DNA of 64,000 bases from Mycolicibacterium fortuitum subsp. fortuitum (GTDB taxonomy: Bacteria > Actinomycetota > Actinomycetes > Mycobacteriales > Mycobacteriaceae): contig NZ_AP025518.1 of NCBI RefSeq assembly GCF_022179545.1, forward strand, positions 5,642,001-5,706,000, in the 5' to 3' direction. This document shows positions 8,967-17,171 of the stretch, piece by piece (within the stretch, counting starts at the first letter, position 1; each line of letters begins with the position of its first letter). The position numbers were made by a program, and so were the translations under genes. Under the pieces are notes generated by a model. That model ran no database searches, was not told where the DNA came from, and was given only the letters and a program-made list of their open reading frames with translations.

Positions 8967-9892
8967 TAGGTCCGGACCCCGAGCGCCTTGGCGAGCGCGG
9001 TCAGTTGGTTCACCTGCCAAGCCTCGAACGAATCGGTCCCGGGCGCCACCGTTTCGGTGACATCGACGACCGGAATTCCGGCACTCTCGGCTGCCGTCCG
9101 GACCTGCTGGGGCACCGAGCCCTCGGTCTGGGTGTTGTAGATCAACACGTCGGCGCCGTGATCGCCGAGCAGCCGCAGCAACGCGTCGAGGTCGGCCGGG
9201 GACGGGTCGGTCTCGTTGGACGAGGCGGCCTGGAAACCCGCGGGGGTCACATTGACCAGGCCGACCGCGGCCGCCATGTCGTCGAACACCGCTTCGGTGG
9301 CGGCATAACGCTTTCCGGGTGCCTTGGTCTTGATGTCGGTGATCAGCTGCTGGTATGGCTGCATCGAGGTGGTGAACTCGGCACGGCGCTGGGCGAAGTA
9401 ATCCTTCGCCTCCGGCGCCATCTGGCTCAGTTCCTCGGTCACCGCATCGGCGACGCCGGTCACCGCGGCCGGGTTGTACCAGGCGTGCGGGTTGGCCGAT
9501 GGTTCGTCGGACTGTCCGACTGCCCGTAGTACGACAGCATCGGGTGCCGTGCTCTGGGCCAGCTTGGTCGCCCACTCGTCGTAGTGCCCGCCGTTGACGA
9601 CGACGAGCTGGGCGCCCTGAAACTTTGCCGCGTCCGCGGGCGAGGGCTCGTAATCGTGGGGATCGACGGACGACCCGGCCAGCACTGTCGTCACCTTCGC
9701 GCAGTCACCTCCCAGCTCCGACACGATGTCGCCCCATTGGTCGACACTGACAACCACGTTGACCGGCGTGGTTACGCAGTTCCCGCCGGCCTCGGGCTGC
9801 TGGGTTTCTTCCGAGCCGCAGGCGGCGAGGGCGAACGGCGCGGCGATCAGCAGGGCGCCGGCCGCGGCGCGGAGTTTCAGGGGCGAGAGCAC
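8966..9892 (-). CDS. znuA: Zinc-binding lipoprotein of ABC importer (ZnuA-like)
   Basis: A 308-residue solute-binding lipoprotein of the cluster 9 (TroA/ZnuA) family. From GTG 9892 the signal peptide is compact (MLSPLKLRAAAG, a hydrophobic stretch, lipobox LAAC near residue 24). Metal-ligand motifs are SSVDPHDYEPSPAD (first His), NPHAWYNPA (second His) and an acidic ligand near the C-terminus. It lacks the long His-rich loop of E. coli ZnuA. In-frame starts at 9928 (GTG) and 9916 (ATG) exist, but they would place the Zur box at 9898-9918 inside the coding region, so 9892, possibly leaderless, is preferred. Confidence 0.85.
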   Translation of the reverse strand: MLSPLKLRAAAGALLIAAPFALAACGSEETQQPEAGGNCVTTPVNVVVSVDQWGDIVSELGGDCAKVTTVLAGSSVDPHDYEPSPADAAKFQGAQLVVVNGGHYDEWATKLAQSTAPDAVVLRAVGQSDEPSANPHAWYNPAAVTGVADAVTEELSQMAPEAKDYFAQRRAEFTTSMQPYQQLITDIKTKAPGKRYAATEAVFDDMAAAVGLVNVTPAGFQAASSNETDPSPADLDALLRLLGDHGADVLIYNTQTEGSVPQQVRTAAESAGIPVVDVTETVAPGTDSFEAWQVNQLTALAKALGVRT

Positions 9893-9897
9893 GGCGA

Positions 9898-9918
9898 TAA
9901 CGATAACCGTTTGCATTA
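9898..9918 (-). promoter_or_regulatory. Zur box upstream of znuACB
   Basis: Read on the minus strand, the half-sites are TAATGCAAAC and GTTATCGTTA around a central G, an imperfect 10-1-10 inverted repeat (7 of 10 positions symmetric). The right half-site is identical to that of the 33947 box. It ends 5 bases before the preferred znuA start, a position that would block transcription when Zur-Zn is bound. Confidence 0.75.
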
Positions 9919-9943
9919 GCCCGCGCACGTCCGGATGATGGTT

Positions 9944-9964
9944 TATTGAAAATCATTTCCATTA
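9944..9964 (+). promoter_or_regulatory. Zur box upstream of the COG0523 GTPase gene
   Basis: Half-sites TATTGAAAAT and ATTTCCATTA surround a C; 8 of 10 positions are symmetric. The box abuts the AAGGAG ribosome site of the gene starting at 9974. With the 9898 box it makes a double-operator divergent promoter region of about 80 bases between znuA and the GTPase gene. Confidence 0.8.
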
Positions 9965-9973
9965 AGGAGCGCG

Positions 9974-11104
9974 ATGCCCGACCTGCTGCCCGTCACCGTC
10001 CTTTCCGGCTTCCTCGGCGCCGGGAAGACCACGCTGCTGAACCACATCCTGGCCAATCGCGAAGGCAGACGCGTCGCGGTGATCGTCAACGACATGAGCG
10101 AGGTCAACATCGACGCGGCGCTGATCGCCGGACAGGGCCACCTCGACCGCACCGAGGAAAAGCTCGTCGAGCTGACCAACGGCTGCATCTGCTGCACGCT
10201 GCGCGAAGACCTCGTCGAAGCGGTCGGTGCCCTGGCCCGCCAGAACCGATTCGACCAACTCGTCATCGAGTCGACCGGCATCTCCGAACCCATGCCGGTC
10301 GCCGCCACGTTCGAGTGGGAGTTCGAGGACGGATTCCAACTCGGCCGGCTGGCGAAACTGGACACCCTGGTGACCGTGGTCGACGCATCCACGTTCCTGA
10401 GCGAGGTTGTTCGCGGTGAAGGCCTGGCCGATCGGAACCTGGCCGCCGGCGAGGGCGATGCCCGCAGCATCGCCGACCTGCTGACCGATCAGGTGGAGTT
10501 CGCCGACGTCATCCTGCTCAACAAGACCGACCTCGTGAGCCCGGCGACCCTCGACACCGTCGAGACGCTGCTGCGCAGGCTCAATCCGACCGCGAGGCTG
10601 ATCCGCACCGACCACGGCGTCGTCGACATAGGCGAGGTGCTGGGCACGGGTCTGTTCGATCCGGAGGCCGCGGCCCGCACCCCGGGCTGGGACGAGGAGA
10701 TCGCCGACGGCCACACACCCGAGACCGAGGAGTACGGCATCAGCTCGATGACCTTCCGATCCGATCGGCCATTTCACCCCCAACGCCTCGGTGACGCCCT
10801 CGGTCAGGTGACAAGGGCGCTGCGTAGCAAGGGATTCTGCTGGATCGCCAGCCGCCCGACGATCGCGGCCATCTGGTCGCAAGCCGGCCCCAACCTGACG
10901 ATCGATCCGGCGCAGTACTGGTCGGGCACCGAGATCACGCCGGGGCAGGAGATCGTGTTCATCGGAATCAAGCTCGACCGCGACAAGATCCACCAGCTGC
11001 TCGACGGCGCGCTGCTGACCGACGCCGAACTGGCTCAGGGGCAGCAGGCCTGGCTCGGCTATCCCGACCCACTACCGGCCTGGAACCTCACTCACGCCCA
11101 CTGA
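9974..11104 (+). CDS. COG0523 (CobW-like) GTPase, zinc metallochaperone candidate
   Basis: A 376-residue G3E-family GTPase with an intact P-loop (GFLGAGKT, residues 12-19), the metal-binding CxCC motif in NGCICC (Cys 71, 73, 74), an NKTD guanine-specificity motif near residue 180, and the CobW C-terminal domain. Zur-controlled members of this family (ZNG1, ZagA, YeiR-like) deliver Zn(II) to client enzymes during starvation; M. tuberculosis Rv0106 is a Zur-controlled relative. ATG 9974 has AAGGAG four bases before it, and a Zur box overlaps that leader. bluB and pxpA follow on the same strand. A cobalt role (true CobW) is the alternative, because bluB is next door. Confidence 0.85.
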   Translation: MPDLLPVTVLSGFLGAGKTTLLNHILANREGRRVAVIVNDMSEVNIDAALIAGQGHLDRTEEKLVELTNGCICCTLREDLVEAVGALARQNRFDQLVIESTGISEPMPVAATFEWEFEDGFQLGRLAKLDTLVTVVDASTFLSEVVRGEGLADRNLAAGEGDARSIADLLTDQVEFADVILLNKTDLVSPATLDTVETLLRRLNPTARLIRTDHGVVDIGEVLGTGLFDPEAAARTPGWDEEIADGHTPETEEYGISSMTFRSDRPFHPQRLGDALGQVTRALRSKGFCWIASRPTIAAIWSQAGPNLTIDPAQYWSGTEITPGQEIVFIGIKLDRDKIHQLLDGALLTDAELAQGQQAWLGYPDPLPAWNLTHAH

Positions 11105-11129
11105 GGAGCGCGCGGCCTAAGCTCGGGGC

Positions 11130-11789
11130 GTGTCCGAGCACGCCTTCAGTTCCGACGAGCGCCGCGCCGTCTACCGCGCCATCGCCGAACGTCGCGACAT
11201 GCGCCAGTTCGTCCCCGGCAGCAAGGTCGCGCCCGAGGTCCTCGGCCGGCTGTTGCAGGCCGCTCACGCCGCACCGAGTGTGGGCCTGATGCAGCCGTGG
11301 CGATTCATCCGGATCACCGACGACGCCTTACGCAAGAAGATTCACACGCTGGTCGACGAGGAACGCGTCAACACCGCGGATGCACTGGGCGCCCGCGGCG
11401 ACGAGTTCCTGGCACTGAAGGTGGAGGGCATCCTCGACTGCGCCGAACTGTTCGTCGTCGCCCTGGGCGAGAACCGGGACCGGCACATCTTCGGACGCCG
11501 CACGTTGCCTCAGATGGACCTGGCATCGGTCTCGTGCGCGATCCAGAACATGTGGCTGGCCGCCCGCGCCGAGGGCCTCGGCATGGGGTGGGTGTCGATC
11601 TTCCAGCCGCTGCCGCTGGCCGAACTGATGGGCATGCCCGGTGACGCCGAACCGGTCGCGATCCTGTGCCTGGGCCCGGTACCCGAATTCCCGGACCGGC
11701 CGGTGCTGGAAATCGAGCACTGGACGGTCGGACGTCCGCTTCCCGAATTCGTGTCGGAGAACGGCTGGCCGGACCCGGCATCGTCCTAG
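11130..11789 (+). CDS. bluB: 5,6-dimethylbenzimidazole synthase BluB
   Basis: A 219-residue flavoprotein of the nitroreductase fold with BluB hallmarks: ERRDMRQF near residue 23, APSVGLMQPWRF near residue 48, and GRRTLPQMDLASVSCAIQ followed by GLGMGWVS. BluB cannibalises FMNH2 with O2 to make the lower ligand of cobalamin. It starts with GTG 25 bases after the COG0523 gene, so it is probably in the Zur-driven transcript. Generic nitroreductase is a weaker alternative because the DMRxF and LPQMD stretches are BluB-specific. Why lower-ligand synthesis would rise in zinc starvation is open. Confidence 0.85.
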   Translation: MSEHAFSSDERRAVYRAIAERRDMRQFVPGSKVAPEVLGRLLQAAHAAPSVGLMQPWRFIRITDDALRKKIHTLVDEERVNTADALGARGDEFLALKVEGILDCAELFVVALGENRDRHIFGRRTLPQMDLASVSCAIQNMWLAARAEGLGMGWVSIFQPLPLAELMGMPGDAEPVAILCLGPVPEFPDRPVLEIEHWTVGRPLPEFVSENGWPDPASS

Positions 11790-11798
11790 GCTGATCAC

Positions 11799-12560
11799 GT
11801 GGCTGAATCCGTCGACCTCAACGCCGATCTGGGCGAGGGGTTCGGCGCATGGGAACTCGGCGACGATGAAGCCATGCTGGGCGTGGTCACCAGCGCCAAT
11901 GTGGCGTGCGGTTTCCACGCCGGAGACCCGGCTCTGCTCCTGCGCACCTGCCGTCAGGCCACGAGCCGTGGCGTGCGGGTCGGTGCGCAGGTGAGCTACC
12001 GGGACCTGGCCGGTTTCGGCAGGCGGTTCATCGATGTCACCCCCGAGGACCTGACCGCCGAGGTGATCTATCAGATCGGCGCACTGCAGGCCATCGCCCA
12101 TGCCGCAGGGACCACCGTCAGCTACGTGAAACCCCATGGCGCGCTGTACAACACAATCGTTCACCACCCCGAGCAGGCCGCTGCGGTGGCGGCCGCGGTG
12201 CACGCGGTGGATCCGGGACTGCCGGTGCTGGGGCTAGCCGGGTCGGCGTTCTTCGAGGAGGCCCGCGGGCGCGGCCTGCGCACCGTCGCCGAGGCGTTCG
12301 CCGACCGCGCCTACCAACCCAACGGCACCTTGGTGTCTCGCCGCGAAGCCGGGGCCGTGCTGCACGATCCCGTGGCGATCGCCGACCGCGTGGCCACGAT
12401 GGTGACGACGGGACAGGTGGTCGCCGTCGATGGGACCACCGTCGCCGTCGCCGTGGAATCGGTGTGCGTGCACGGGGATTCGCCGGGTGCGGTGGACATC
12501 GCCACGGCGGTGCGCGAGCGCCTGCTCGCCGACGGGATTCGGTTGTCGCCGTTCAGCTAG
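11799..12560 (+). CDS. pxpA: LamB/YcsF family 5-oxoprolinase subunit A
   Basis: A 253-residue LamB/YcsF protein. Diagnostic stretches are [13 protein letters not shown] at the N-terminus, [13 protein letters not shown] near residues 28-40, and [12 protein letters not shown] near residue 108. PxpA works with PxpB and PxpC to hydrolyse 5-oxoproline, but neither partner is in this window. It starts with GTG nine bases after bluB, so the three-gene unit COG0523-bluB-pxpA is plausible. YcsF proteins are metal-dependent by fold, which would fit a chaperone client, but that is inference. Confidence 0.85.
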   Translation: MAESVDLNADLGEGFGAWELGDDEAMLGVVTSANVACGFHAGDPALLLRTCRQATSRGVRVGAQVSYRDLAGFGRRFIDVTPEDLTAEVIYQIGALQAIAHAAGTTVSYVKPHGALYNTIVHHPEQAAAVAAAVHAVDPGLPVLGLAGSAFFEEARGRGLRTVAEAFADRAYQPNGTLVSRREAGAVLHDPVAIADRVATMVTTGQVVAVDGTTVAVAVESVCVHGDSPGAVDIATAVRERLLADGIRLSPFS

Positions 12561-12578
12561 GCCGGCCCTCCGCCAGCT

Positions 12579-12599
12579 TATTGGTAATGATTACCATTT
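12579..12599 (+). promoter_or_regulatory. Zur box upstream of a 51-residue open reading frame
   Basis: Half-sites TATTGGTAAT and ATTACCATTT surround a G; 8 of 10 positions are symmetric and the inner GGTAAT/ATTACC pair is perfect. It lies between pxpA and the convergent end of the mce operon, so the only gene it can drive in sense is the small one starting five bases downstream. Confidence 0.75.
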
Positions 12600-12603
12600 C
12601 CAT

Positions 12604-12759
12604 ATGTCCCGGTTTTCCCGCCTGCGCGACCGGCTGAAAGTCGCCGCGATGACCTGTTTCGTACGACTGCTGCGCCTGATCGTCGTCGTCGCCGAGTGGT
12701 GGCCCGACCGGCGCCGCGATCAACGGGGCGGCTCGATGGGCAGCGTGGGCCCGCCATAG
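12604..12759 (+). CDS. Small membrane-associated protein, predicted Zur-controlled
   Basis: Encodes 51 residues: a basic N-terminus (MSRFSRLRDRLK), a hydrophobic or amphipathic helix (residues about 13-32, with one Cys and interspersed Arg), then WWPDRRRD and a Gly/Pro-rich tail. No known domain is recognised. No Shine-Dalgarno is visible before ATG 12604, and the box ends four bases upstream, so a leaderless transcript is likely. The last 40 bases overlap the convergent mce gene. The strongest support is the position of the Zur box; protein evidence for translation is lacking. It could equally be a regulatory RNA or a terminal remnant. Confidence 0.5.
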   Translation: MSRFSRLRDRLKVAAMTCFVRLLRLIVVVAEWWPDRRRDQRGGSMGSVGPP

Positions 12760-13931
12760 GGGGTCGGGATGGTGTAGCGGCCCGCCGGCGTCGGATCGGC
12801 CGTGGTGGCCAGGTCCGCGCCCGCCGGCGGGCCCGCCGTGTCGTCGCCTGCCGGCCGCGGAGCATTGCGGGCGCCGCGAACCAGCAGGCTCGGATCGTCG
12901 TCGTGGCAGTACGTGTACAGGAACGGTTCGGGATAGTCAGCGGCCGAGGGCGGGCGCCGGGTCGTGCCGTAATCGCAGGCGTACCGCGGATAGATGTCAG
13001 CGGTCACCCACAGTCCGTGTTCGTGCATCGTGCTGATGAAGGCCTCCAGCGCCGAACCCCGGTAGTCGGGGAAGAGCGCGTCGAGCGCCGGCACCCGCAC
13101 ATAGGACAGCCGCGCGACGGTGGCCAGATTTCCCAGCAACTGCACCATGGTGTCGGAGTTGTCGGTGAACAGGTTGTCGATCGCGCCCAGCGTCTCCGGG
13201 GACCGGCCGAGCAGCGTCCGATAGCCGTCCTCCATCCCGGCCACACCCGTCAGCGTGTGGCGCAGATTGGTTGCCGTGGCGGCGATTCCCCCGTTCACAT
13301 CCACCGCCGAGGACAACACGATCCGGCTGCTGCGGATGATGCCCACCGTCTCCGGCAGCACCGAATCCAGTGTGGACAGCAGGAACATCCCGCCGTCGAC
13401 GATTGCGGAGAGCTTCTGTGGCCCGGCCTCACTCAGGCTCAGCTCGTCCTTGACCCGCTCCAGCTTCTGCGGATCCACCTGCGCCAGAACGCCGTCCGCG
13501 TGGGCCAGCAACTCGGCCATCGGGACCGGTACAGCGGTACGGTCGCGGGCGATCACGGCGCCGTCGACCAGATACGGGCCGCCGTCAGAGGCCGCCGAGA
13601 AATCGACGTACTGTTCGCCCGCCGCAGACAGGGCCGAGACCCGGACCGAACTCGACACCGGGATGCGCACGTCATCCGACACTCTCAGGACTGCCTCGAC
13701 ACCACCCGGCGTGAACGCGAGTTCCTCGACCTTGCCCACCCGCACCCCGCGCATGGTCACATCCTGATCGGGCAGCAGCCCGCCGGACTCCGAAAGCTGC
13801 ACCGTCACGCGGTATGTCGCCGACAATGGCCGTACCTGCAACACGCCGACCATGAGGTAGGCGGCCGACACGACCAGGGTGAGTGCCAACGCCGCCAGCG
13901 CGACCCAGGCACTGCGCGGGGGGCCGCTCAC
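12720..13931 (-). CDS. MCE family protein, sixth (MceF-like)
   Basis: A 403-residue protein with one N-terminal membrane anchor (AWVALAALALTLVVSAAYLMVG) and the MlaD/MCE domain at residues about 40-120 (GGLLPDQDVTMRGVRVGKVEEL). A helical needle-forming region follows, then a low-complexity Pro-rich tail. Six MCE proteins form a hexameric tube that carries lipids to the YrbE permease. GTG 13931 is chosen because it overlaps the previous stop as GTGA. It is the last gene of the 21-gene operon. Confidence 0.87.
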   Translation of the reverse strand: MSGPPRSAWVALAALALTLVVSAAYLMVGVLQVRPLSATYRVTVQLSESGGLLPDQDVTMRGVRVGKVEELAFTPGGVEAVLRVSDDVRIPVSSSVRVSALSAAGEQYVDFSAASDGGPYLVDGAVIARDRTAVPVPMAELLAHADGVLAQVDPQKLERVKDELSLSEAGPQKLSAIVDGGMFLLSTLDSVLPETVGIIRSSRIVLSSAVDVNGGIAATATNLRHTLTGVAGMEDGYRTLLGRSPETLGAIDNLFTDNSDTMVQLLGNLATVARLSYVRVPALDALFPDYRGSALEAFISTMHEHGLWVTADIYPRYACDYGTTRRPPSAADYPEPFLYTYCHDDDPSLLVRGARNAPRPAGDDTAGPPAGADLATTADPTPAGRYTIPTPYGGPTLPIEPPR

Positions 13932-15052
13932 GGTTGCGGCCCTCTGCCGACTACCCGTTCCTGCAGGCGCCAGAGTACGAACTTGATCGACCCGACGAGC
14001 TGATGCCAATCGGCCCGCTTGGGACCGTGCAGCCCGGGGTCCCCCGAGAACCCGGCATCCGGAATCGATCCGAGGACCAACCGGTCGATCCCGGCCGCCC
14101 CTGCCATCGACGTGCCCGCCGTCATCTTGATGAACGGGGCGTACAGCCGGTTCAGCGAGGCCAGGCTGGTCTGCGGGTCCACGACTACGTCGTTGAACGC
14201 GCGCGCGATGGTGTCCGCATCCGCGATCACGCTGCGGCCGCTGGCATCCGTTCCGGCGATGGACGGGAACTTGGCCAGGTTCTGCGAGATGTCACCGAGC
14301 GTGAGAACGAGGTCGGTCACCCGGCCGGTGTTGTCGGCCAGTGTCTCGGTGGCCGGCGCCGCGGCCTGGAGCAGTTCGCCGACCTCCTGGTTCTTGGAAG
14401 CCAACAGCTCGGCCAGTCGTGTGGTCTCGGTCATCGCGGAATCGATCTGTGCCGAGCGAGCATTGACCGTGCCGAGCAGCCGGCTCGATTTGGCCACCAG
14501 GTCACCGAAGGCGCGGCCATCTGGCCCGGCCGCCTTACCCATGCCGTTGACGATGTTGGTCAGGTTGTGGACCGCGCCACCGTTGACCAGGATCGCCGCC
14601 GAACTCAGCACCGACTCGACGGTCGCCGCCGCCGTGGTGGAATCGAGGCCGATGCTGTCGCCGTCTCGCAGTGAAGGCGTCCCGGCCTCGCCGTTGCGCG
14701 GCGGAACGATCGAGACGAACACGTCGCCCAGCGGTGTGGCCGAACGGAGTTCGGCTGTGCTGCCCACCGGCAGTCTGACATCGTCACTGATCCGCAGTGT
14801 CGTGACCGCGGCGAAATCGCGGGCCGCCATGTCCTCGACCTGCCCGATGTCGGCCCCGCCGAGCTTGACCTTGGCGTGCTCGGGCAGATTGAGCGCGTTG
14901 GCGAACACCGCTGTCAGCCGGTAGCCACCCGATCCGAGCCCGGGGGCAGGCAACGGCAGGTCCGCCAGACCGTTCGTGGCACACCCCGCGGTCAGCAGGG
15001 TTGCCGCAAACAGTCCCAGTAACCGGCGCAGATGTGCTTGTGCGGCAGTCAT
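13928..15052 (-). CDS. MCE family lipoprotein, fifth (MceE-like)
   Basis: A 374-residue protein with a lipobox signal (LFAATLLTAGCA, Cys near residue 24), followed by the MCE domain (LPEHAKVKLGGADIGQVED). The fifth MCE gene of actinobacterial operons is typically the lipoprotein LprK/MceE, which fits its place here. ATG 15052 overlaps the preceding stop as ATGA. The lipid anchor probably tethers the MCE tube to the outer leaflet of the plasma membrane. Confidence 0.88.
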   Translation of the reverse strand: MTAAQAHLRRLLGLFAATLLTAGCATNGLADLPLPAPGLGSGGYRLTAVFANALNLPEHAKVKLGGADIGQVEDMAARDFAAVTTLRISDDVRLPVGSTAELRSATPLGDVFVSIVPPRNGEAGTPSLRDGDSIGLDSTTAAATVESVLSSAAILVNGGAVHNLTNIVNGMGKAAGPDGRAFGDLVAKSSRLLGTVNARSAQIDSAMTETTRLAELLASKNQEVGELLQAAAPATETLADNTGRVTDLVLTLGDISQNLAKFPSIAGTDASGRSVIADADTIARAFNDVVVDPQTSLASLNRLYAPFIKMTAGTSMAGAAGIDRLVLGSIPDAGFSGDPGLHGPKRADWHQLVGSIKFVLWRLQERVVGRGPQP

Positions 15053-16164
15053 TTCTGGCCCATCGCCGCAAGACCGTCGAGCATGCTGGTCAGCCCGAAG
15101 TCCGGGCCGTAATCCTGCAGGGTGCCGGTGCTGCAACCGAGCTGGCGCAGACCCATCATGTTGCAGACCTCCTTGGCCATCTGGCCGTCGAACACCATGC
15201 GATCGGCCAGGAAATGCGCGCGGATGGCACCGTTGCGTTGATCGATCGCGTTGTAGAGGTTGTCGGCCATCAGCGGAAGCACGTCGAAGAACTCCGCCAG
15301 CTCGCGCTGGCGGTCGTTCAGGGTCTGCATGCTGGTGTCGCCGTTGGCGATTCCCTGCCTGATCAGATCCCGGTTCGCCGACAGGATCTGCCCGGTCTTC
15401 TCCACCACCTCGTTGAGTTGCCTGCCTGTGGTCCCCGAACCGAAGTCCTCGGCGGCCAGGATCTGGCTGAGTTGCCTCACCGTGGACCCGAATTCACGCA
15501 GTTTCGCGTCGTTGCCCGCCGCTGCGTCCAGTAGCGAACCGAGGTTGGTGATGATCGCGGTCACCTGTTGCCGGGTGCGAGCACCACCGTCCGAACTCAA
15601 CCGCAGTGCGCGCGACAGTTCGTCGAGGGCACCCCTGATCTGCTCACCGTGCCCGGAGACCAGACCGTCACCCGCGTTCTGCAGGTCGGCCACCGGACCG
15701 CCGCCGGCCCCGTCGCCGCGCAGAGAGGTCGCCAGCTTGTCCAGCATCCCGAGCACCCGGTCGAACTCGACCGGGGTCTTGGTGCGGTGCAGACCGATGG
15801 TGTCGCCGTTGCGCAGCGTCGGTCCCCCTCGGTACGGCGGTGACAGCTCGATCTGGCGGTCGGTCAGGATCGAGGTGGACAACGTCACCGCCTCGACGTC
15901 GGCTGGTATCGCGACGTTGTCGTCGACGGTGAAGTCGACCTCGGCATAGCTGCCCTTCGGGGTCACCCGGGTGACCTGGCCGACCGGAACTCCCAGTACT
16001 GCCACCAGATTTCCGACGTACAGCCCTGCCGCACTGTCGAACTGGGCGGTGACGGTGATGCTGCGGTCGCGATGGGTGATCAGATACCGGCCCGCGCCGG
16101 CGACCACCGCCAGTACGGCGATCAACGCGGCGGCGATCATCAGACGCCTGTGCCGGCCGATCAT
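15049..16164 (-). CDS. MCE family protein, fourth (MceD-like)
   Basis: A 371-residue protein with an N-terminal anchor (RRLMIAAALIAVLAVVAGAG) and an MCE domain (AAGLYVGNLVAVLGVPVGQV), then a long helical domain with GNGDTS-type spacing and paired Cys near the C-terminus. ATG 16164 overlaps the upstream stop by four bases. It contributes one subunit to the predicted six-protein channel. Confidence 0.87.
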   Translation of the reverse strand: MIGRHRRLMIAAALIAVLAVVAGAGRYLITHRDRSITVTAQFDSAAGLYVGNLVAVLGVPVGQVTRVTPKGSYAEVDFTVDDNVAIPADVEAVTLSTSILTDRQIELSPPYRGGPTLRNGDTIGLHRTKTPVEFDRVLGMLDKLATSLRGDGAGGGPVADLQNAGDGLVSGHGEQIRGALDELSRALRLSSDGGARTRQQVTAIITNLGSLLDAAAGNDAKLREFGSTVRQLSQILAAEDFGSGTTGRQLNEVVEKTGQILSANRDLIRQGIANGDTSMQTLNDRQRELAEFFDVLPLMADNLYNAIDQRNGAIRAHFLADRMVFDGQMAKEVCNMMGLRQLGCSTGTLQDYGPDFGLTSMLDGLAAMGQK

Positions 16165-17171
16165 TTGCAGTCCTTCAGATAGGGGATCATCCCGAACTGC
16201 TCTGCTCGCCCGCTGATGGCACACATCCAGGAATCGATCAGGGCGCCTGCCGGGGCGTTGGTCTCGATCGCATTGCCGAACCCGGTGGCGTTCGCGATCT
16301 GACGGATCGGGACGGGCGCGATCTGCAGGAGGTTCCGGAACAACGCATCCTGCTCGGCGAACTTCCCGCTCAGCTGCTCCATGGTGGCGAGCACGCCGTC
16401 CAGTGCGGCCCGGTCGTGCACCGCGATGGTGTGCAGCGAGCCCACCACCGACTGCAGGGACTGCATCAGCGCATGAAAGGCGGCCGAGCGCGCCACGAAC
16501 TCGCCCACGAGTTCCTGGCCCTGACGGATGAAATTGCCGATCTCGGACTGCTGGCGCCGCAACATGCTGGTGACGCGTTCGGTGTTGAGCAGCAGACTGC
16601 CCAACTGGTCGCGACGCTGCGCGATCACCGACGACAACGCGCGCACGTTGTCCATCGCCTGGGGTACGACCGCCGGCAGTCCGTCCAGTTGCCGGCTCAG
16701 GACGTCGAGCGAGGCAGCGATCCGATCGGCGTCGACCTGCTCGAAGGTTGTTGTCGAATCCGCAAGGGCGGCTTGCAGATCGTAGGGGACCTCGGTGTGG
16801 GCCAGGTCGATGGTGCGGTCGTCGGGTCCCCCGTCGCCGCCCGGCCGCAGGTCGAGATAACGGGAGCCGAACAATGTGGTCACCTTGATCGCGGCACGGG
16901 TGTCGCGGCCCACCGGCACGTCGTCGCGCACGCGGATGTCGGCCTCGACGTGGTCCCCGGCGAGACGGACGGCGGTGACCGTTCCCACCGGGATGCCCGC
17001 GACCGCCACGATGTCGTCGGCACGCAAGGCAGCCGCCTGGACGAATTCGGCTGTGTAGCGGTGATATCCGATGCCGGCATCCTTGACCAGGAGCATCGCC
17101 GCGATCAGCCCTCCCACCGTGAGGACGGCCAGTAGTCCGAGCCAGGCCTTCCTGGAAGCCTGGTCAGCCAT
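16161..17171 (-). CDS. MCE family protein, third (MceC-like)
   Basis: A 336-residue protein with an N-terminal anchor (AWLGLLAVLTVGGLIAAMLL) and an MCE domain (ALRADDIVAVAGIPVGTVTAV). A coiled helical region rich in Arg/Gln (RRDQLGSLLLNTERV) follows, and the C-terminus has two Cys. ATG 17171 overlaps the upstream stop region by eight bases. It is shorter than most MceC proteins, which often carry a long Pro-rich tail. Confidence 0.87.
   Translation of the reverse strand: MADQASRKAWLGLLAVLTVGGLIAAMLLVKDAGIGYHRYTAEFVQAAALRADDIVAVAGIPVGTVTAVRLAGDHVEADIRVRDDVPVGRDTRAAIKVTTLFGSRYLDLRPGGDGGPDDRTIDLAHTEVPYDLQAALADSTTTFEQVDADRIAASLDVLSRQLDGLPAVVPQAMDNVRALSSVIAQRRDQLGSLLLNTERVTSMLRRQQSEIGNFIRQGQELVGEFVARSAAFHALMQSLQSVVGSLHTIAVHDRAALDGVLATMEQLSGKFAEQDALFRNLLQIAPVPIRQIANATGFGNAIETNAPAGALIDSWMCAISGRAEQFGMIPYLKDCK

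Noticed and set aside
9974..11104. True cobalamin biosynthesis CobW
   Set aside because: The Zur box and lack of any cob genes besides bluB favour the zinc-chaperone branch; kept only as an alternative.
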